From: Pseudocercospora fijiensis CIRAD86
Taxonomy: Eukaryota; Ascomycota; Dothideomycetes; Mycosphaerellales; Mycosphaerellaceae
Reading direction: 5' to 3'
NCBI RefSeq assembly: GCF_000340215.1
Contig: NW_006921536.1
Coordinates: forward strand, 4,343,664 to 4,407,663
Length of the DNA: 64,000 bases
Positions 24,201-36,103 of this stretch are shown here, piece by piece. Within the stretch, counting starts at the first letter, position 1. The number at the start of each line of letters is the position of its first letter. Under the pieces are notes generated by a model. The model saw only the letters and a list, made by a program, of their open reading frames with translations, did not search any database and was not told the origin of the DNA. The position numbers were made by a program, and so were the translations under genes.

Positions 24201-24665
24201 CACTCCTGCATCGGCTGATCCAATCTCACCCGATACCAATGTGGAAAAAGTTCGACTTGAAATAACCACATGCATTAATTCCATCTACAACTACTTTCCT
24301 CCCTACCTTGTCCATCCAATCAATCAATCATCCATCCCATGCCCCAATCCCCATCCCATGCCATTCCATCACTCATCGCTATAATAAAAACCACCGCAGA
24401 AAAAAACAAGTCTTCTGCAATTCTTTGGTATCACAATTCCCCTCCCTCAAAAAATGCCAAAACCGAAACACTTCCAAGTTCCAACTCTGTGCATTCGAGC
24501 TCCCCCCCCTCACAACAACCTCGAACTCCCACTCCCCGCCCTACACCCTTCAGCCTCACCCTCAGAAACCTCCCCATCAAGAGTCGGCGAAGGCATAGAA
24601 AGCCAAACCTCCCCCCGCTCACCCTCTCCATCGTCATGATCAAAAGAATCCTCCACACCATCTCC
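21290..24665. other. 3.4-kb intergenic region, no supported gene
   Basis: Several short overlapping ORFs exist on both strands, but none has recognisable motifs, good splice context or length. A T-run lies at 23,460-23,468, and pyrimidine-rich sequence runs from about 23,860 to 24,650 near the 3' end of the alpha-actinin gene. A tRNA-like fold at about 23,575-23,660 was considered and rejected. Confidence 0.55.
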
Positions 24666-26659
24666 CTAAAAATGATATTTCCCATTAATCTGACCATTCA
24701 CCTCCTCATCCCCATTTCCATTCCCAAGATACCTCTCCATAAACCTAACATAATCAAACTTAGGCAAATCGCGATCCTCCTGTAAATCCGGCCCCTTGTG
24801 CACCGGCATAGACTCCACAAGCTGCTGCACAACCTCATCCGGAATAAGCGAATGCGTAAGATCCAATTCCGTAACATAAGGCTTGCCGTCGGCGACTTCA
24901 CGAAAAGATTCAAAAACCTGTTCCGCGGTATTCTGGTCTTCGGTGACGTCGACCATGAAACGGATGAATTGTTCGAACGAGACGCTGCCGTCGCGGCCGG
25001 CGACGTCGATGAAACGTTCGTGCATTTCGGTTTCGTCGTACACGAGGCCGAGCGAGGCGAGGGCGGCGGAGAATTCGAGTTCCTGCAGGGAGTTGGAGAG
25101 GTCGCGGTCGAAGTGGCGGAAGACGGATTCGAACTCTTCGAGCTGGATAGGCGTGAGGTTCGTCATGTTTCGCGCGACCATTTGGTTTTCGAGGAAGGCG
25201 AGCTTCTTTTGGACGCTGGAGCGGACCAAGCTGAGCTCGTAAGCCAATTCGTCATATGTGTATGTTGTATAATCGTTCTCTTCGATGTTGGCTTCCTGGC
25301 ATTGGGTGTCCAAGTTGGCGATGATGTCCAAGTACTGATCCAAAGGTGGAAGGTTGCGTGAAATTTGCGATGTATGCTCCAGCTGATCCTCCACATCGCC
25401 TTCCAGTCCAGATATGCTAACACTGATGGTCTTGAGGGCAAGCGCAAAGTCATTAGCTTTGTCGGCAAATGACTTTCGAAGATTGTTCTTGATGTCGCGG
25501 ATGGTGCTGTTGATGATCTGGCTTCGATGCCGTTCGGCGTCCATAAGCCCGTTCCAAGCATTGTCCAGCGCTTCGAGACTGAGGTCTCGAGGCGGCTGGT
25601 AAGGTCGCAATCGGTATGTGTTCAGTTTCGTCTTGATGTTGCCGAGCAGACCAGCGAGGTCGCTCTTCTCCGCCACCCATTCTCTCTTGTTCTTCTGCTT
25701 GTATCCCGTAAACTGCCGACTCTGCTCTTTCGCATCCGCATAAGTGCCGTCAAAGTGGGCCTGCTCCCAATCCAGTCTCTGCCTTGCAATGGCCTGAAGC
25801 AACGCACGCATCCTCCGCTCATAGTTGTTCTGCATATCCCATGCACCTTGCATGTTCGACACAAACTTCTCCACTCTCCTACCAGCATTTTCGACCTTCT
25901 CCATCTGTGAGAAAGCATGAAACCAGTATGCGATGTAAGTCATCAGCGACCTCTCATCCGGCTTGGCCACATCCGCCACATCCTCGACATCCAGGAGCTC
26001 TGGGATACCAATCTCTTTGCTGGCAATATCGAAGGCCAGCTTCATATTGCCTCTGTGATCGCTCTTGTCCAGCTGATCATAATCAATCAGATCGGGTCGG
26101 TGTATATCCAAAAGCGCACAGAAGGCCAGGCCATCATTCCAACTACTCGAGAAGTCCCTCACATCCACCTCATCATAGCATGCCGTCTTCCGCTGACACC
26201 ACAACAGCAGTCCTTCTCTTGCGCTCAATCCCTGATCATTGATATCGCTGATGGTAAACCTCAAGATGAGCGTCCATATCAGGCCAAGGATAATCTTGCG
26301 GTTCCCATCGACCACATCTTCAGCCCCGATATTCGTCAATTGGATCTTGCGGCTCTTGATGAAGTCCAGGGCGATGTTGACATTCTCGAATCTTTGGACT
26401 CGAAGTTTGGGTCGCGCGGCATATCGGCCCAGAGACTCTTGGGAGAGGATCTCGAGGAGGTGGATCAGGGCGACACCGTCGGAGAGGTCGCTGGTCAGGT
26501 CATTGATGTGAACATCTCGTGCTTTGAGTTTGTTGTTGAGCCATTTGCCAAATGTCTTTTCTTGAACTTTTACCCTACACACTCCCAATCAGTACATCCT
26601 GCAGTGTACACATGTTTGTATGTATGTATCCCGTACCAAGACTGCTCAAGCACCGCCAT
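24666..26659 (-). CDS. acnA: alpha-actinin, actin-bundling protein
   Basis: Two exons (minus): 26,659-26,637 (23 nt) and 26,574-24,666; 643 residues. The tiny first exon gives 'MAVLEQSW', joined in phase 2 to 'VKVQEKTFGKWLNNKL'. A model starting inside exon 2 would lose the true N-terminus. Two calponin-homology domains (about residues 10-115 and 125-230) form the actin-binding module ('FENVNIALDFIKSR', 'IILGLIWTLILRF', 'FSSSWNDGLAFCALL'). A shortened spectrin-like rod follows, and the C-terminus has EF-hand-like sequence ('HFDRDLSNSLQELEF', 'DVAGRDGSVSFEQFIRF'). Fungal alpha-actinins have fewer spectrin repeats than animal ones, so the length fits. The protein cross-links F-actin in the cytokinetic ring and at hyphal tips. 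Confidence 0.95.
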
Positions 26660-27582
26660 CTTCAGCGTCTCTTCTCATAATGCGTGAACCAAGCCAAAAA
26701 AGGAGTTCGATGCGCGCAGCGCGCAGCGTTCGTGGTATGGTATGGAATAGTAAGCAAGTCCAAGTCCAAATCCAAGCTGAGGCTGAGGCTGCACGGGAGA
26801 TATAGTGAGCAAGTTGCAGCGAAGAGTCAACGTGGAGTGAGTAGATGATTGATTATTACTGTACGTACGTACGTGCAGTGCAAGCGCCGGGACGAGGGGA
26901 GTCAGTCTCGATTCGATTCGATTCACCAAACGAGGCATAGCAAGAAGAAGCTCGGCCAAACAGAGACGGGCTTCCACCCAGCAACGCCACTTTAGACTTT
27001 CAACCACGGCGCCATCCGAAAACCCCGGATCCACCTGCTGCCTCGCTCACTCTCATCCATCATCCATTCACAACACAAGACTTTAACAGCGATTGGGAGA
27101 AGACCAAATCACGGGCTGGCTCAGAAACCTCTCGAATTCTCCCACACGACCGAGAAACCGCCGTAGTAATGTAGTAGTAGTAGTAGTACATATACTTTCA
27201 CAGTAAATGTCTCAAGCACAAAGCAAAAAGCCGCCATTCCCTCTTCCTGGATGACTTGGGTATATCTCGCCCCCTAATCAAGAACCATAAAAACAAACAA
27301 GCACAGCACTCGCGAGCATAAAATAGACGCAGGCATATCGATATTCGTCCCTTTCTTTCCGGAAATTCGCACATGCCCATCCCCTGAAAATTTCGGAACT
27401 TTCTTTCAACATCCCGATCAGTCCCAGTCCTCGCCCCAAAGGAATGTCCGTCCCGTTCATCATCTACACCTCAAATCGCGTATAAATCGTAACACATGTC
27501 ATCAGATCCTTCACGACTACAAAGGAGAGACCGCTCGTGTGCGGCGCAAGCTCGGTCGCGGCAGAAGTTTGTGAGAGATTTC
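26660..27582. other. intergenic between alpha-actinin and CRIB gene
   Basis: About 920 bp holding the alpha-actinin 5' region and the 3' end of the next gene. A (TAG)n microsatellite lies at about 27,168-27,187 and a short (TACG)n run at 26,861-26,873. No gene-like ORF was seen. Confidence 0.55.
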
Positions 27583-30115
27583 CTAGATCCACCCACCCTC
27601 CTGCTGGTAAACGGGAATGCTCTGGATTTGCGCTCGGAGGGAAGGCAGCATGCTACGACCTCGTTGTACCACGCGGCCTGACTGGAAGAGTATGGTCCTG
27701 TCTCCGGGATTGCTTGGACGTCGCATTATGATGGGGCCATCAGAGCTTGCACGGTTGGAGGGCGGAGGCCTGGCGCCAGGAGCAATGGTCTTCTCCATTG
27801 CTTCCGGAGATTCCTCACGAGGCAGCGCAGGCGGCACTTCACAGTCAGGACTGTGGGGTACAGACTCCAGCGGCTTCGAAATACGACGACCCTTCTTTGC
27901 CATTTGACTGTGGAGCAGGTCCGGGATTGAGGAGGCCGAAGCAGATGACCAGCGAGTGGTGTCGCTTCCGGTCTTGAGGGATCGACCACTGCTCTCGTAC
28001 GAGCCATACGAGCTCGACTTGCGATGCCGACTGCTGCTGCCTGTGCGTGTGCTCTCCGGATCGGAAAGGTACTCTGCAATGGTGCTGTCAAGGACTGGGA
28101 AGCACGTCGACGAGCCGCCAGGTGAGTTCTCGACCTCGTCAGCACTCGTGAGGATGAAGGTGGTAGGGTGGGAAGCGCCCACGTGAGATCCATTGACCAG
28201 TTCCAGCATTGGCGGTGTCTTGGGCATTTTCGGCGGCACGGAATCGCTGCTTGCACGCCTTGCAGCCAAGAAGCCGCGATGTCCGACCGAGGAACCACGT
28301 TTGTGCTGCACGTCAGAAGAATCTGGCGTGCCGACACTTCCCGTGATCCAAGGCTCGGAGCGGCATGCGGCAGGTTGCTCGAGCCAGCCTGACAGTCGCA
28401 CACCTCCACTGCCTGCGCTGCCTGGTGTGCTTTGGTCCGATAATGGCGGCGAGGCTACAGGCGGCGGTGCCTGCTCGACCTCCTCGTCTTCTTCTCGAAG
28501 CGGCGCGGCTAAACTCTCCCAGTCAAAGTCGCACATGGCCTCTGCACCCTGCTCGAAAGCAAAGTCGATGTCATCCTCCCAGTTGGGTTCTTCGAGGATG
28601 TCGGTCCTCTTCGATGCCGAGCTAATTGAAGTGCCACATGACTTGGCCGATAACTTGGATTGTACCGACGCCGCTTTCTTCACAGCCATGCTAGGTGGTA
28701 GCGGCAACAGACCAGTGCCGCTCTGTCGCGACGCTACCGATCCCTTGGATAGCTGCTTTTTGACCACATGTCCAGGTGGATTGATGGCGTGAGCGGGTGG
28801 TGGCCCAGGGAGTGGTGGTAAGGGTTGAGCGGGTGGTCTTCGTTCCGGCAGTCTGGTAATCTTCGCACTGGACAAAGTCTCTGGCGGTGGCGTGGAATCG
28901 ATCATCATGCTCTTGGATTGCTGTCTCTGGTGCGCGTGGGCACGTGGCGGTCCACGCGTGGCTTGTGGGGAAGCATCAAACGAACCCTGGTTCCTGAGAT
29001 GATGGATCGAGTGAGCCGCACTACTGGGACTTGGTGAATTGAGTGCTCCCATTGAAGAGTGGTGCTTCGGAGAGCGCAATGGGGATGTGCCGGATTCGAA
29101 TTGGTCGTGGAATGAATGTGGATTAATTTTCGTATCTCGCGCCTCGTCGAATCTGGTTTCATCCTGACTCTGACGCACTCCAAAGTCGGCTTGAGGCGTT
29201 TGAGTTGTTGCTGTAGCTGGGCGTTCCAAGTCAGCGGATTGAGCGACTAAGCGTGCCGTGTCTTGCGCTATGGCGTCTGCAGGCATGTCTTCCAGCGTGT
29301 CATGCGGTCTGGCATTCGCAGCCCAGAATTTCTGAGGTAGCTCCTTTTCATCGACGGTGTCTAGTCTGGGAAGATGTCGTCTGGAAGTATGTGTCACATG
29401 TTGAAAGTTGAAGGGAGGGGATATGGACGACTTCTTGCGGTGATGATAGTCTGCGAGAGCGGGTTAGAGTGATGAATTGACGCGATGGATTCTGATACTC
29501 ACAGTCCTTCTCGCTTTTGAACTCCTGAGCTTGCCGTGACGGAGGCCTCTGCTCTTCAGGTCGGAGAGGAGAAGTGAAGGGGATGAGTGCAGTATTGGCT
29601 GGCTGCATGCCAGAAGTGTCGATGGTATGACTGTGGCGTGCTCGTCGACTGGTCGGTGGTATCGTCGGGATTGGACCGTTCGCTCCCGAGCTCTTCTTGT
29701 TGCCCCCGAACAGAGAGTTGCGAATGCTTCCGAGTGGATCAGTGGTTCGTCGTCGTTGCTCGCCATTGGCGGTGCCTGGTCGTCTGAGTTGAATGTTCCA
29801 AGGCTCGATGTGGACGACTCGTGGGTTGGACGTTGCCGGCTGCATTGGCGGACGAGGCCTGTCTTTGGTCGAGGCATCTGAGCTGGAGCGAGCGAAGAAG
29901 GATAGTCTCTTGCGGCGCGTGGTGTCTGGAGTATCAGGAGCCTGGTTGGTGGTGTCGGGGGCGTGCTGCATTATTGTTGTGAGGGCGGGAAGTGAGCGCT
30001 TGGTATGGGCATGTGCCTCAGGATTGGCGTAGGTGTGCTTGAGGTTCACGTTGGCATGATGGTGAGATTGGAGATGTGGCGCGTCGGTCGGTGGAGCAAT
30101 AATGGGCGTCGTCAT
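27583..30115 (-). CDS. CRIB-motif protein, putative Cdc42/Rac effector
   Basis: Two exons (minus): 30,115-29,503 and 29,450-27,583; 826 residues. The 52-bp intron (GTGAGT...CGCAG, phase 1) splits a conserved core: just after it the protein reads 'YHHRKKSSISPPFNFQHVTH'. Residues 213-225 fit the CRIB consensus I-S-x-P-x2-F-x-H-x2-H, with Thr where Val is usual. CRIB motifs bind GTP-loaded Cdc42 or Rac. It is followed by 'LDTVDEKELPQKFWAANA'. The rest is low-complexity, rich in Ser, Pro and basic residues, with no catalytic domain. I infer a polarity or morphogenesis adaptor comparable to Gic-type effectors, but binding is not shown. No symbol is assigned. Confidence 0.75.
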
Positions 30116-32691
30116 TGCGCGGCGGGCATCGCGTTTGGGCGTTCACGATCAACGGACGCTAGAAGCGGTGGATGCTGAAAGTTCACGGCTGCAGGAGGCT
30201 TGCTTATGTGGGCAGTGGGCAGAGCGGAAACGAAGGACACTCGAGGGCGATGGCGCAGAGGCCGTGTGATGACGGTGTTGGTAATCGAGGCAGAGGTCAG
30301 AACAGCGCAGCGCAGCGCAGCGCAGCGCAGAGAAATGGCACTGGCACTGGCACTGGCACTGGAACCGATCAGCACTGCACGACATGGGCACGCTGCCGGA
30401 CGACCGGGGGCGCCTTTGGGTGGCAGGCTGGCAGCTGGCAGCCATGGTGCGCAGGCCTCGTCGCCAGCTGGCTGGGATGATGCCGGTCGCTTGCGCAGGA
30501 ACGGCCTGCGGAGCTTGAAGGTGGATGTCAGGCCCCGACGCCGAGGCCCGTGGGCCGGTGCGCTTGTCGAGTATGCCGGGGAGCAAATGTGAGAGGTGTC
30601 AGCACGCTGTCGTCCCAGCACAATTGGGCGCGTGTCCGAGGGCGTCGAGTAGTGCCACTGCCACACTGCCACTCCAGTCATCACCATACATGCATGCATG
30701 GGATTGGACGCTTCTCGCACAGTTCGCAGCACGCGCAAGCCCCTCCAGTTGCCGTGGAGGCGTGGAGTGTGCTCAGAGTGCAGAGTGCAGTGCAGTGCAG
30801 TGCAGTGCGTGGTCCAGCCAGGAGAAGCCTGGCTGATTTCGATGCGGTCGTTCATCAAATCCTCATGAAACTCCGCCTGCCATGCATCGGTCGTCGGCCA
30901 TCGGCCATCGGCCATGCCATGCCATGCGCAAGCGAGGCGGGGCGGGGCCACTGCCGCTGTCCACCTTTCTAGCGTGAGCGTCAAACTTGGGAGGCAGGTC
31001 GGCAGAGTGTAGCGTGCGTTGTCTGAGCCTGCGTCGCCCAACCGTTAGACCAGCAAATGCATCACAAACGGTACATGTATTGTTCTTGTCTACTGATGAC
31101 CGTACGGTATGCGCACAAGAGTCAAGACAGCAGCGTGACGCTTCAGAACTCCCGCATTGGCAAGAATCGCGCCACGGCAGAGGGTGACGCGGCAACGAGA
31201 ACGAGAACAGGCGAGAGTGAGGGTGAGGCTTGATGAGAGAAGCACAGCGCACATCCTCACTCTCGGGAGCTGAGGCCTGTCCATGGCCAAAGCAAGCCCT
31301 AGCCCACCATCTTCACCCTTCACCCTCACGCCGCCCATAGTCCATACAGCACTAGTCGCACCTGCCACTGTGCCATTGTGACAGGAGATTCCAGAACAAC
31401 GCCTCACCAGTCTCAGCACGAAAGAGAAACCAAACCGAGACTGCCTCCCCCTCTATTCCGAATTCGCCTCCTACTTTCCGATGTCTAGGAGCACAGCATC
31501 GAAGAACACCCGGCCCGCCTTTATCGGTCCGTTCAGTGCTGTGCGACCTGTAACCGCAAACAACATCGATAAAGGCGACGGCTCTCGCGTGAATGTGTTG
31601 CACGACTTACTGCCCACGAGACCGCGCTGCTAGACGACATATTGCATCTTGTTCATTAAACATTCTCCAAGCTTGGCCGCTCGACATTACCGGTTCAGTC
31701 TGCGGTTGGGGCGTAATGCTTTTCTAGACTTCATGTTGTCCACCGCGCCAAACCATGGAAGCGCAGCTCAAGCGCGCATCTGACCGAATTGACATTGACA
31801 TTGACGTGCAGTTCATGCGCCATTCCCGCACTCGCCATTCTACCTGTTACTTCACCCGCAACGTCGTTCTTTGCCTTGCCTTGCCCTGCCCTACCATTAT
31901 GATGACATCCTCAAGCACCTGCTGTACGCAGCACACCTCTTTGCTTTCGAGTCCAAATCATGCAGGTGAGCGAGCGGTACCTGACACTAACATTCTCCGC
32001 GAACGCACTACGTTTCACAATCATGCGTGCGACCCTCATTATTGTCGCTTGTTTCTAATTCGAGCTTCCAAACTCTTGGTTGACAGTAGACTTGTGTAAT
32101 CGAGTCCCTGTCTGCAGGTGCTAGAAAAGCTCTTCCCTGTCATCATCAACAACCTTTTGTCGCATCGGAGTCCATATTTTATGCATTGCAACGAATCAGA
32201 TGACTGAATCCCGCGGAGTATCCACTGACACTCAGATATACGAAGACGCTGTACAATTCAGATGCGTATGCAGCCTTCATCACTCACATGTCAATACGAA
32301 AACCTCGCACTGCAACACGCGGACCATGCCAGCTTACGACAGATCTCATTGGAGCCATTCCCACTTGCCATTGGGTCCGTGAACCGGGTCAAAAGCGTCG
32401 CAGCAAGAAGTGGACCCGCAAAACCAGGAATCGCACATGATGCCACCCGATAGACACGTGCCAAGCTGTCAACACATTCATCATGCGCTGAAAGCATGCG
32501 CGAGTGGCAGAACAAGGTGCGTGCTGCTGTTTCAGAAGAAGGAAATATCAACAACCTTGTTGACAAATTCAATGCCTATCCCTTCGCTACAGTCGATGAA
32601 GGCACCAGCCTTCCTAGTCCAACCCCATCGATCTTTTCGAGCTGTGAGGCTCGCACGCATCATCGACTTCTCGGATTCCCTCGGGCACGGC
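30116..32691. other. 2.6-kb region upstream of the CRIB gene, simple repeats
   Basis: No supported gene. It carries short tandem repeats: (GCAGC)n at about 30,304-30,331, (GGCACT)n at about 30,335-30,361 and (GCAGT)n at about 30,786-30,807. A 309-codon minus-strand open frame crosses these repeats and ends at the CRIB start codon. I read it as 5' region, not a gene. A frame at about 32,496-32,690 has some protein-like character but no motif and is cut by a MITE. Confidence 0.5.
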
Positions 32692-32826
32692 TACAGCGTC
32701 TAATCACATCGGAGTGAAAGTGGGTATTCCCCAAACCCTTGCTCCTCATGGATTATAGCGAATAGAAACTTGTTATTCAGCGGTCCCACCCTAGTCACTT
32801 TCACTCCGATGTGGTAAGACGCTGTA
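32692..32826. mobile_element. MITE copy 1 (TA-CAGCGTC family)
   Basis: A complete element of about 135 bp. The TIR starts TA|CAGCGTCTAATCACATC and continues to 'GGAGTGAAAGT'. The right end is its near-perfect inverse 'CACTCCGATGTGGTAAGACG' followed by 'CTG|TA'. TA flanks and TIRs starting CAG fit a Tc1/mariner/pogo-mobilised MITE. There is no coding capacity. Confidence 0.8.
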
Positions 32827-33454
32827 TGGTTCTATCATCTGAATGCCTTATAATGAAACAAGAGGATCTTCAAGAGCGGTAATAATGCTGCCGGCAGTCG
32901 AGAGCATATGCTGAAAAGCTTCGTCAAGTCCACCAAACGACATCTCTTCTATGCTCACAGATTTCCTAGCTAACTTACGTGCTAACCAAGCCAACCCTGC
33001 CACTAGAATTGCGTCTTGCAGTGTTTCACAATTCTTGCGACTCGTACTCTTATTTGAAAAAAAAGGCTGCAAAAGTGTCCTGTAGCTTCAGCGCAAGAAG
33101 ATTTACTTCCCTCCGAACGAATGTACCATCGCATTGGGTCTCACAGCGCACGTGTTTCCGCATTGCTCACTGGCTGGCTGCAGAACTCTCACTGGACGAG
33201 CAAGCATGAAAAGTCCTGCGCATACATATCTACACCCTGTACATTCTCTATGCACCTACGAACGAACGTCCCAACCACATCTATGGTATAGCACAGTAGT
33301 CTCCGACGCTAGTTGAAAAGCTGAAAGCTGATGTTGCTGTGCAGAAGTTGTAGTGAAACTTTTTACAAGTCACGGAAGCTTCACGATTCACGCCTTGCAT
33401 TAGTTCTAAGTTACGCAGGATGTCCCCGTCAACTTCCACCTCCACCCGCACAGG

Positions 33455-34080
33455 CGCACCCTCGCCACTTCCCCGAGCCCCAGCTACCCGCCCGAGCCCC
33501 AGTAGATATACCAATATAGAATCGGCCTGAATGAGATTACGTGGCGTTTCCACCTATTACATATCATATCCATTCTTGGTTAGTAGCGCGGAGCGCGTTA
33601 CCTAGGAGGCTAGGAAGTCGCGCCTACACTACTAGTACTAGTAGTAACAACAACAACAATAGTCGCTTATATAGCTAACAGGACGGCTACTTTACTACTA
33701 GGTGCTGCAACAACAGCACTATTAGTTTACTTAGCAGTAGTATTATATACAGTAGTAGGCTAGTTAGTAAATAAGGGACTAATATAAGCTAGCATATATA
33801 GCATTACGTAGCTACAAGGCTGTAGGTCGTAATCCGTTTAGACCTAAGTAGATAGCAACTAATAACACCTTAAATTTTGCTATACTACTAGTTTACTAAC
33901 AAACTTTAGCTTTATAGCTAGCAGCAGTATAGAAGTAGTTGCCCGGTCGGTAGTAGTTACGGGGATCCGGAAATCGCTTTCCTACGCGATTTTATTAGGA
34001 ACAGCGGATTCTATAATCTACTATATTACTAGGGCTCGGGCGGGTAGCTAAGGCTCGGGGAAGTAGCGAGGTAGGCGTAC
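33455..34080. repeat. long inverted repeat, one arm RIP-mutated
   Basis: The left arm (about 33,455-33,550) carries 'cgagccccagctacccgccc'. The right arm (about 33,975-34,080) carries its inverse, 'gggctcgggcgggtagctaa'. Differences are mostly G to A or C to T in the right arm. The interior (about 33,580-33,970) is TA-rich with several (AGT) and (CAA) runs. This fits a foldback-type or long-TIR non-autonomous element, or two opposed insertions. Confidence 0.6.
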
Positions 34081-34086
34081 ACTTAA

Positions 34087-34424
34087 GGGCGTGTTTACTT
34101 AGGGCAGGAATAGGTTTTCCTATTAGGAATAGGAATTTAGAAAACCGAGGGTCGGAATACTAAAAACCTAGGTTAAAAGACTGTTTTATTTTTAGCCGCT
34201 TTCAACCCTATAAAAAGTAGGTATAGAAAAAACTAGGTTTTTCCGGATAGACCTATCGTTCTAGGTAGTGCGAGGACGAGAACGCTCGGACGACGCTTAG
34301 ATAGCGAGGTAAAGTATAAAAAGTAGGAATTTGTAGGTTTTTAAAGTAAACGCTTCGGGTTTTTAAGAACAGGTTTAGAAAAAACCTGTAGGAATAGGAA
34401 AACCGACCTCGAGTAAACGCGCCC
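34087..34424. mobile_element. PIF/Harbinger-like MITE
   Basis: 338 bp. TIR 'GGGCGYGTTTACT' is at both ends, flanked by TAA on each side (34,084-34,086 and 34,425-34,427). A 3-bp TWA target duplication and GGG-starting TIRs are the mark of PIF/Harbinger (Tourist-like) elements. Sub-terminal 'ggaataggttttcctatt' and its inverse give extra hairpins. There is no ORF. It sits directly beside the inverted repeat, whose right arm ends at about 34,080. Confidence 0.75.
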
Positions 34425-34536
34425 TAACTCTTCGCCTCCGCCTTACTAGTTATTGTACTACTCTAGTTGGAATAGTATGGTATGCATGTTACTAACACGA
34501 ACATATATCCATCCTGATTGGCCTTTACACTCAATT

Positions 34537-34576
34537 TCTCTCTCTCTCTCTCTCTCTCTCCCCCCCCCCCCCCCCC
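34537..34576. repeat. (TC)n-(C)n microsatellite
   Basis: About 12 TC units run directly into a C run of about 16. It is a simple repeat prone to slippage and to sequencing or assembly error. Confidence 0.9.
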
Positions 34577-35338
34577 ACGGTGCGGGCCGGTCCGCTCCTG
34601 CCAGTACGGATAATCAGGTGAGGTCATCAGGGACTGGACTCGATCACGCATATTTATAATTTTGGGCTTTGGCCAGGTCAGGCTCTTGAACCGAAGTCTA
34701 GGACCTTTCCTTTCTTCGAGTCGTGTAAGTTAACTTACGTCAGACACGATTCAGAGACAATATCTAGACTTTCGATCTTGATGTTCGGGCTGTGGTTGTC
34801 GTGATCAGAAGGCATGACGACATATGGTATGGTATTGGTTCAATGTTTCTTTGCATTGAACGCGTACACTACTGTCTGGCGGTGCCGCAGCTTTGTATCC
34901 TCTCAGCACGACATGATGTGATTCTTGATGCATGTTACAGCTCTAGCTCCAGGAACATGGCGCGAGACACTACTCAACGAAGTACAGTACACGACTACAC
35001 AGATACGGTATCGACCAGGTCAGACAGCCAGCATGACTGCCGCTGTACCACGTAACCACATCGGCCACACACACACACACCCTCGGATGAATCATCTTCG
35101 CCGCCGAACCGGGTTACTCTTCGACATCCGCACCAAGCCTTGGCACTGGACTGTGTCTCGGCGCTGGAGCTCTACGCAGACAGCAAAGGCATACAAAGCG
35201 ATCTCTACCGCAGTAATCGCGCCGCATTTCGCAGACCGACTGCCCTCTGTCGAACAAGCGTAATACCGAACGCCAACAAGGATTGTAAGAAGAGCAGAAG
35301 AACATTTGGTCGTTCTCAAATCGCCCACCGAGCACGAC

Positions 35339-35487
35339 TACACAGCGCATTGGCACATCGGAGTGAAAGGCACTAAAGAAACCCCCCAATCAAGCCTGGA
35401 TGTTTCAAAGAAAATTCGCAACGAATCAGAAATTTCATCAACTCTTTGGGCCGCTACCTAGTGTCTTTCACTCCGATGCATCAAGAG
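35339..35487. mobile_element. MITE copy 2 (TA-CAGCGTC family)
   Basis: Left end 'TACACAGCGCATTGGCACAT', then 'CGGAGTGAAAGG'. Right end 'CTTTCACTCCGATGCATC'. The interior has 'cgaatcagaaatttcatc' and 'gggccgct', shared with copies 3 and 4. It abuts copy 3 in the same orientation. Confidence 0.75.
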
Positions 35488-35633
35488 CGCGTTGGCACAT
35501 CGGAGTGGAAGCACTGAAATTCTCCAATCCTGGATTTCTATGGTTCGCAGCGAATCAGAAATTTCATCTCAACTAACTCTTCGAGCCGCTAGTTGTCTAC
35601 ATGTACTTTCACCCCGGTGTGTACTGTATGTAC
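35488..35633. mobile_element. MITE copy 3 (TA-CAGCGTC family)
   Basis: Left end 'AGCGCGTTGGCACATCGGAG'. Right end 'CTTTCACCCCGGTGTGTACT'. It lies head-to-tail with copy 2 with almost no spacer, suggesting insertion into, or duplication of, copy 2's end. Interior as in copy 2. Confidence 0.7.
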
Positions 35634-35979
35634 ATGTACCGTAGAAAACGTAATCCTTCGCACTGGACGCTGCGAGAAAGCGGCGCGGCCTTTCGCCTAG
35701 CGCTCGCATGTGAATGTGTAAAGGATGCCCTGCCCTGCCCTGCTAGCGAGATGCGGCTCACGCCCGTCGCCCGGCGGCTGCGCTGTGCATACTGTCAATC
35801 GGTAACTGCAGGTTCGAATTTCACGGCAAGCTAATCAATCAAGTTGAGCCCTTTTGCGGCACAGCTCGAAAAATGCCTCAGATCTAGAATATCGAATGGG
35901 AAGACACGTCTTATTGGAAATTCTAACGCGTACGACCACGGGCTGTGCGATACTGGATAGTGTTATCATTATACCTGAG

Positions 35980-36103
35980 TTACGATCGGAGTGAAAGCGC
36001 TAAATTCCCTAATCCTGGACTTCATGGTTCGTAACAAATCAGAAATCTCAGATTATACGGGCCGCTGGTATCCACTGTCACTCCGATGTGCGTTGACGCT
36101 GTA
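35980..36103. mobile_element. MITE copy 4 (TA-CAGCGTC family)
   Basis: Left end 'TTACGATCGGAGTGAAAGCG'. Right end 'CACTCCGATGTGCGTTGACG' then 'CTG|TA'. The interior carries 'cctggacttcatggttcg' and 'aatcagaaatctcag', matching copies 2 and 3. The left terminus is eroded. Confidence 0.72.

Noticed and set aside
30112..31041. 309-codon minus-strand ORF
   Set aside because: It runs across simple repeats, has biased Arg/Pro/Ala composition and ends at the CRIB gene start. It is probably the 5' region of that gene.
35770..35835. T-loop-like GGTTCGAAT suggesting a tRNA
   Set aside because: The T stem does not pair and no acceptor or anticodon stem can be drawn.
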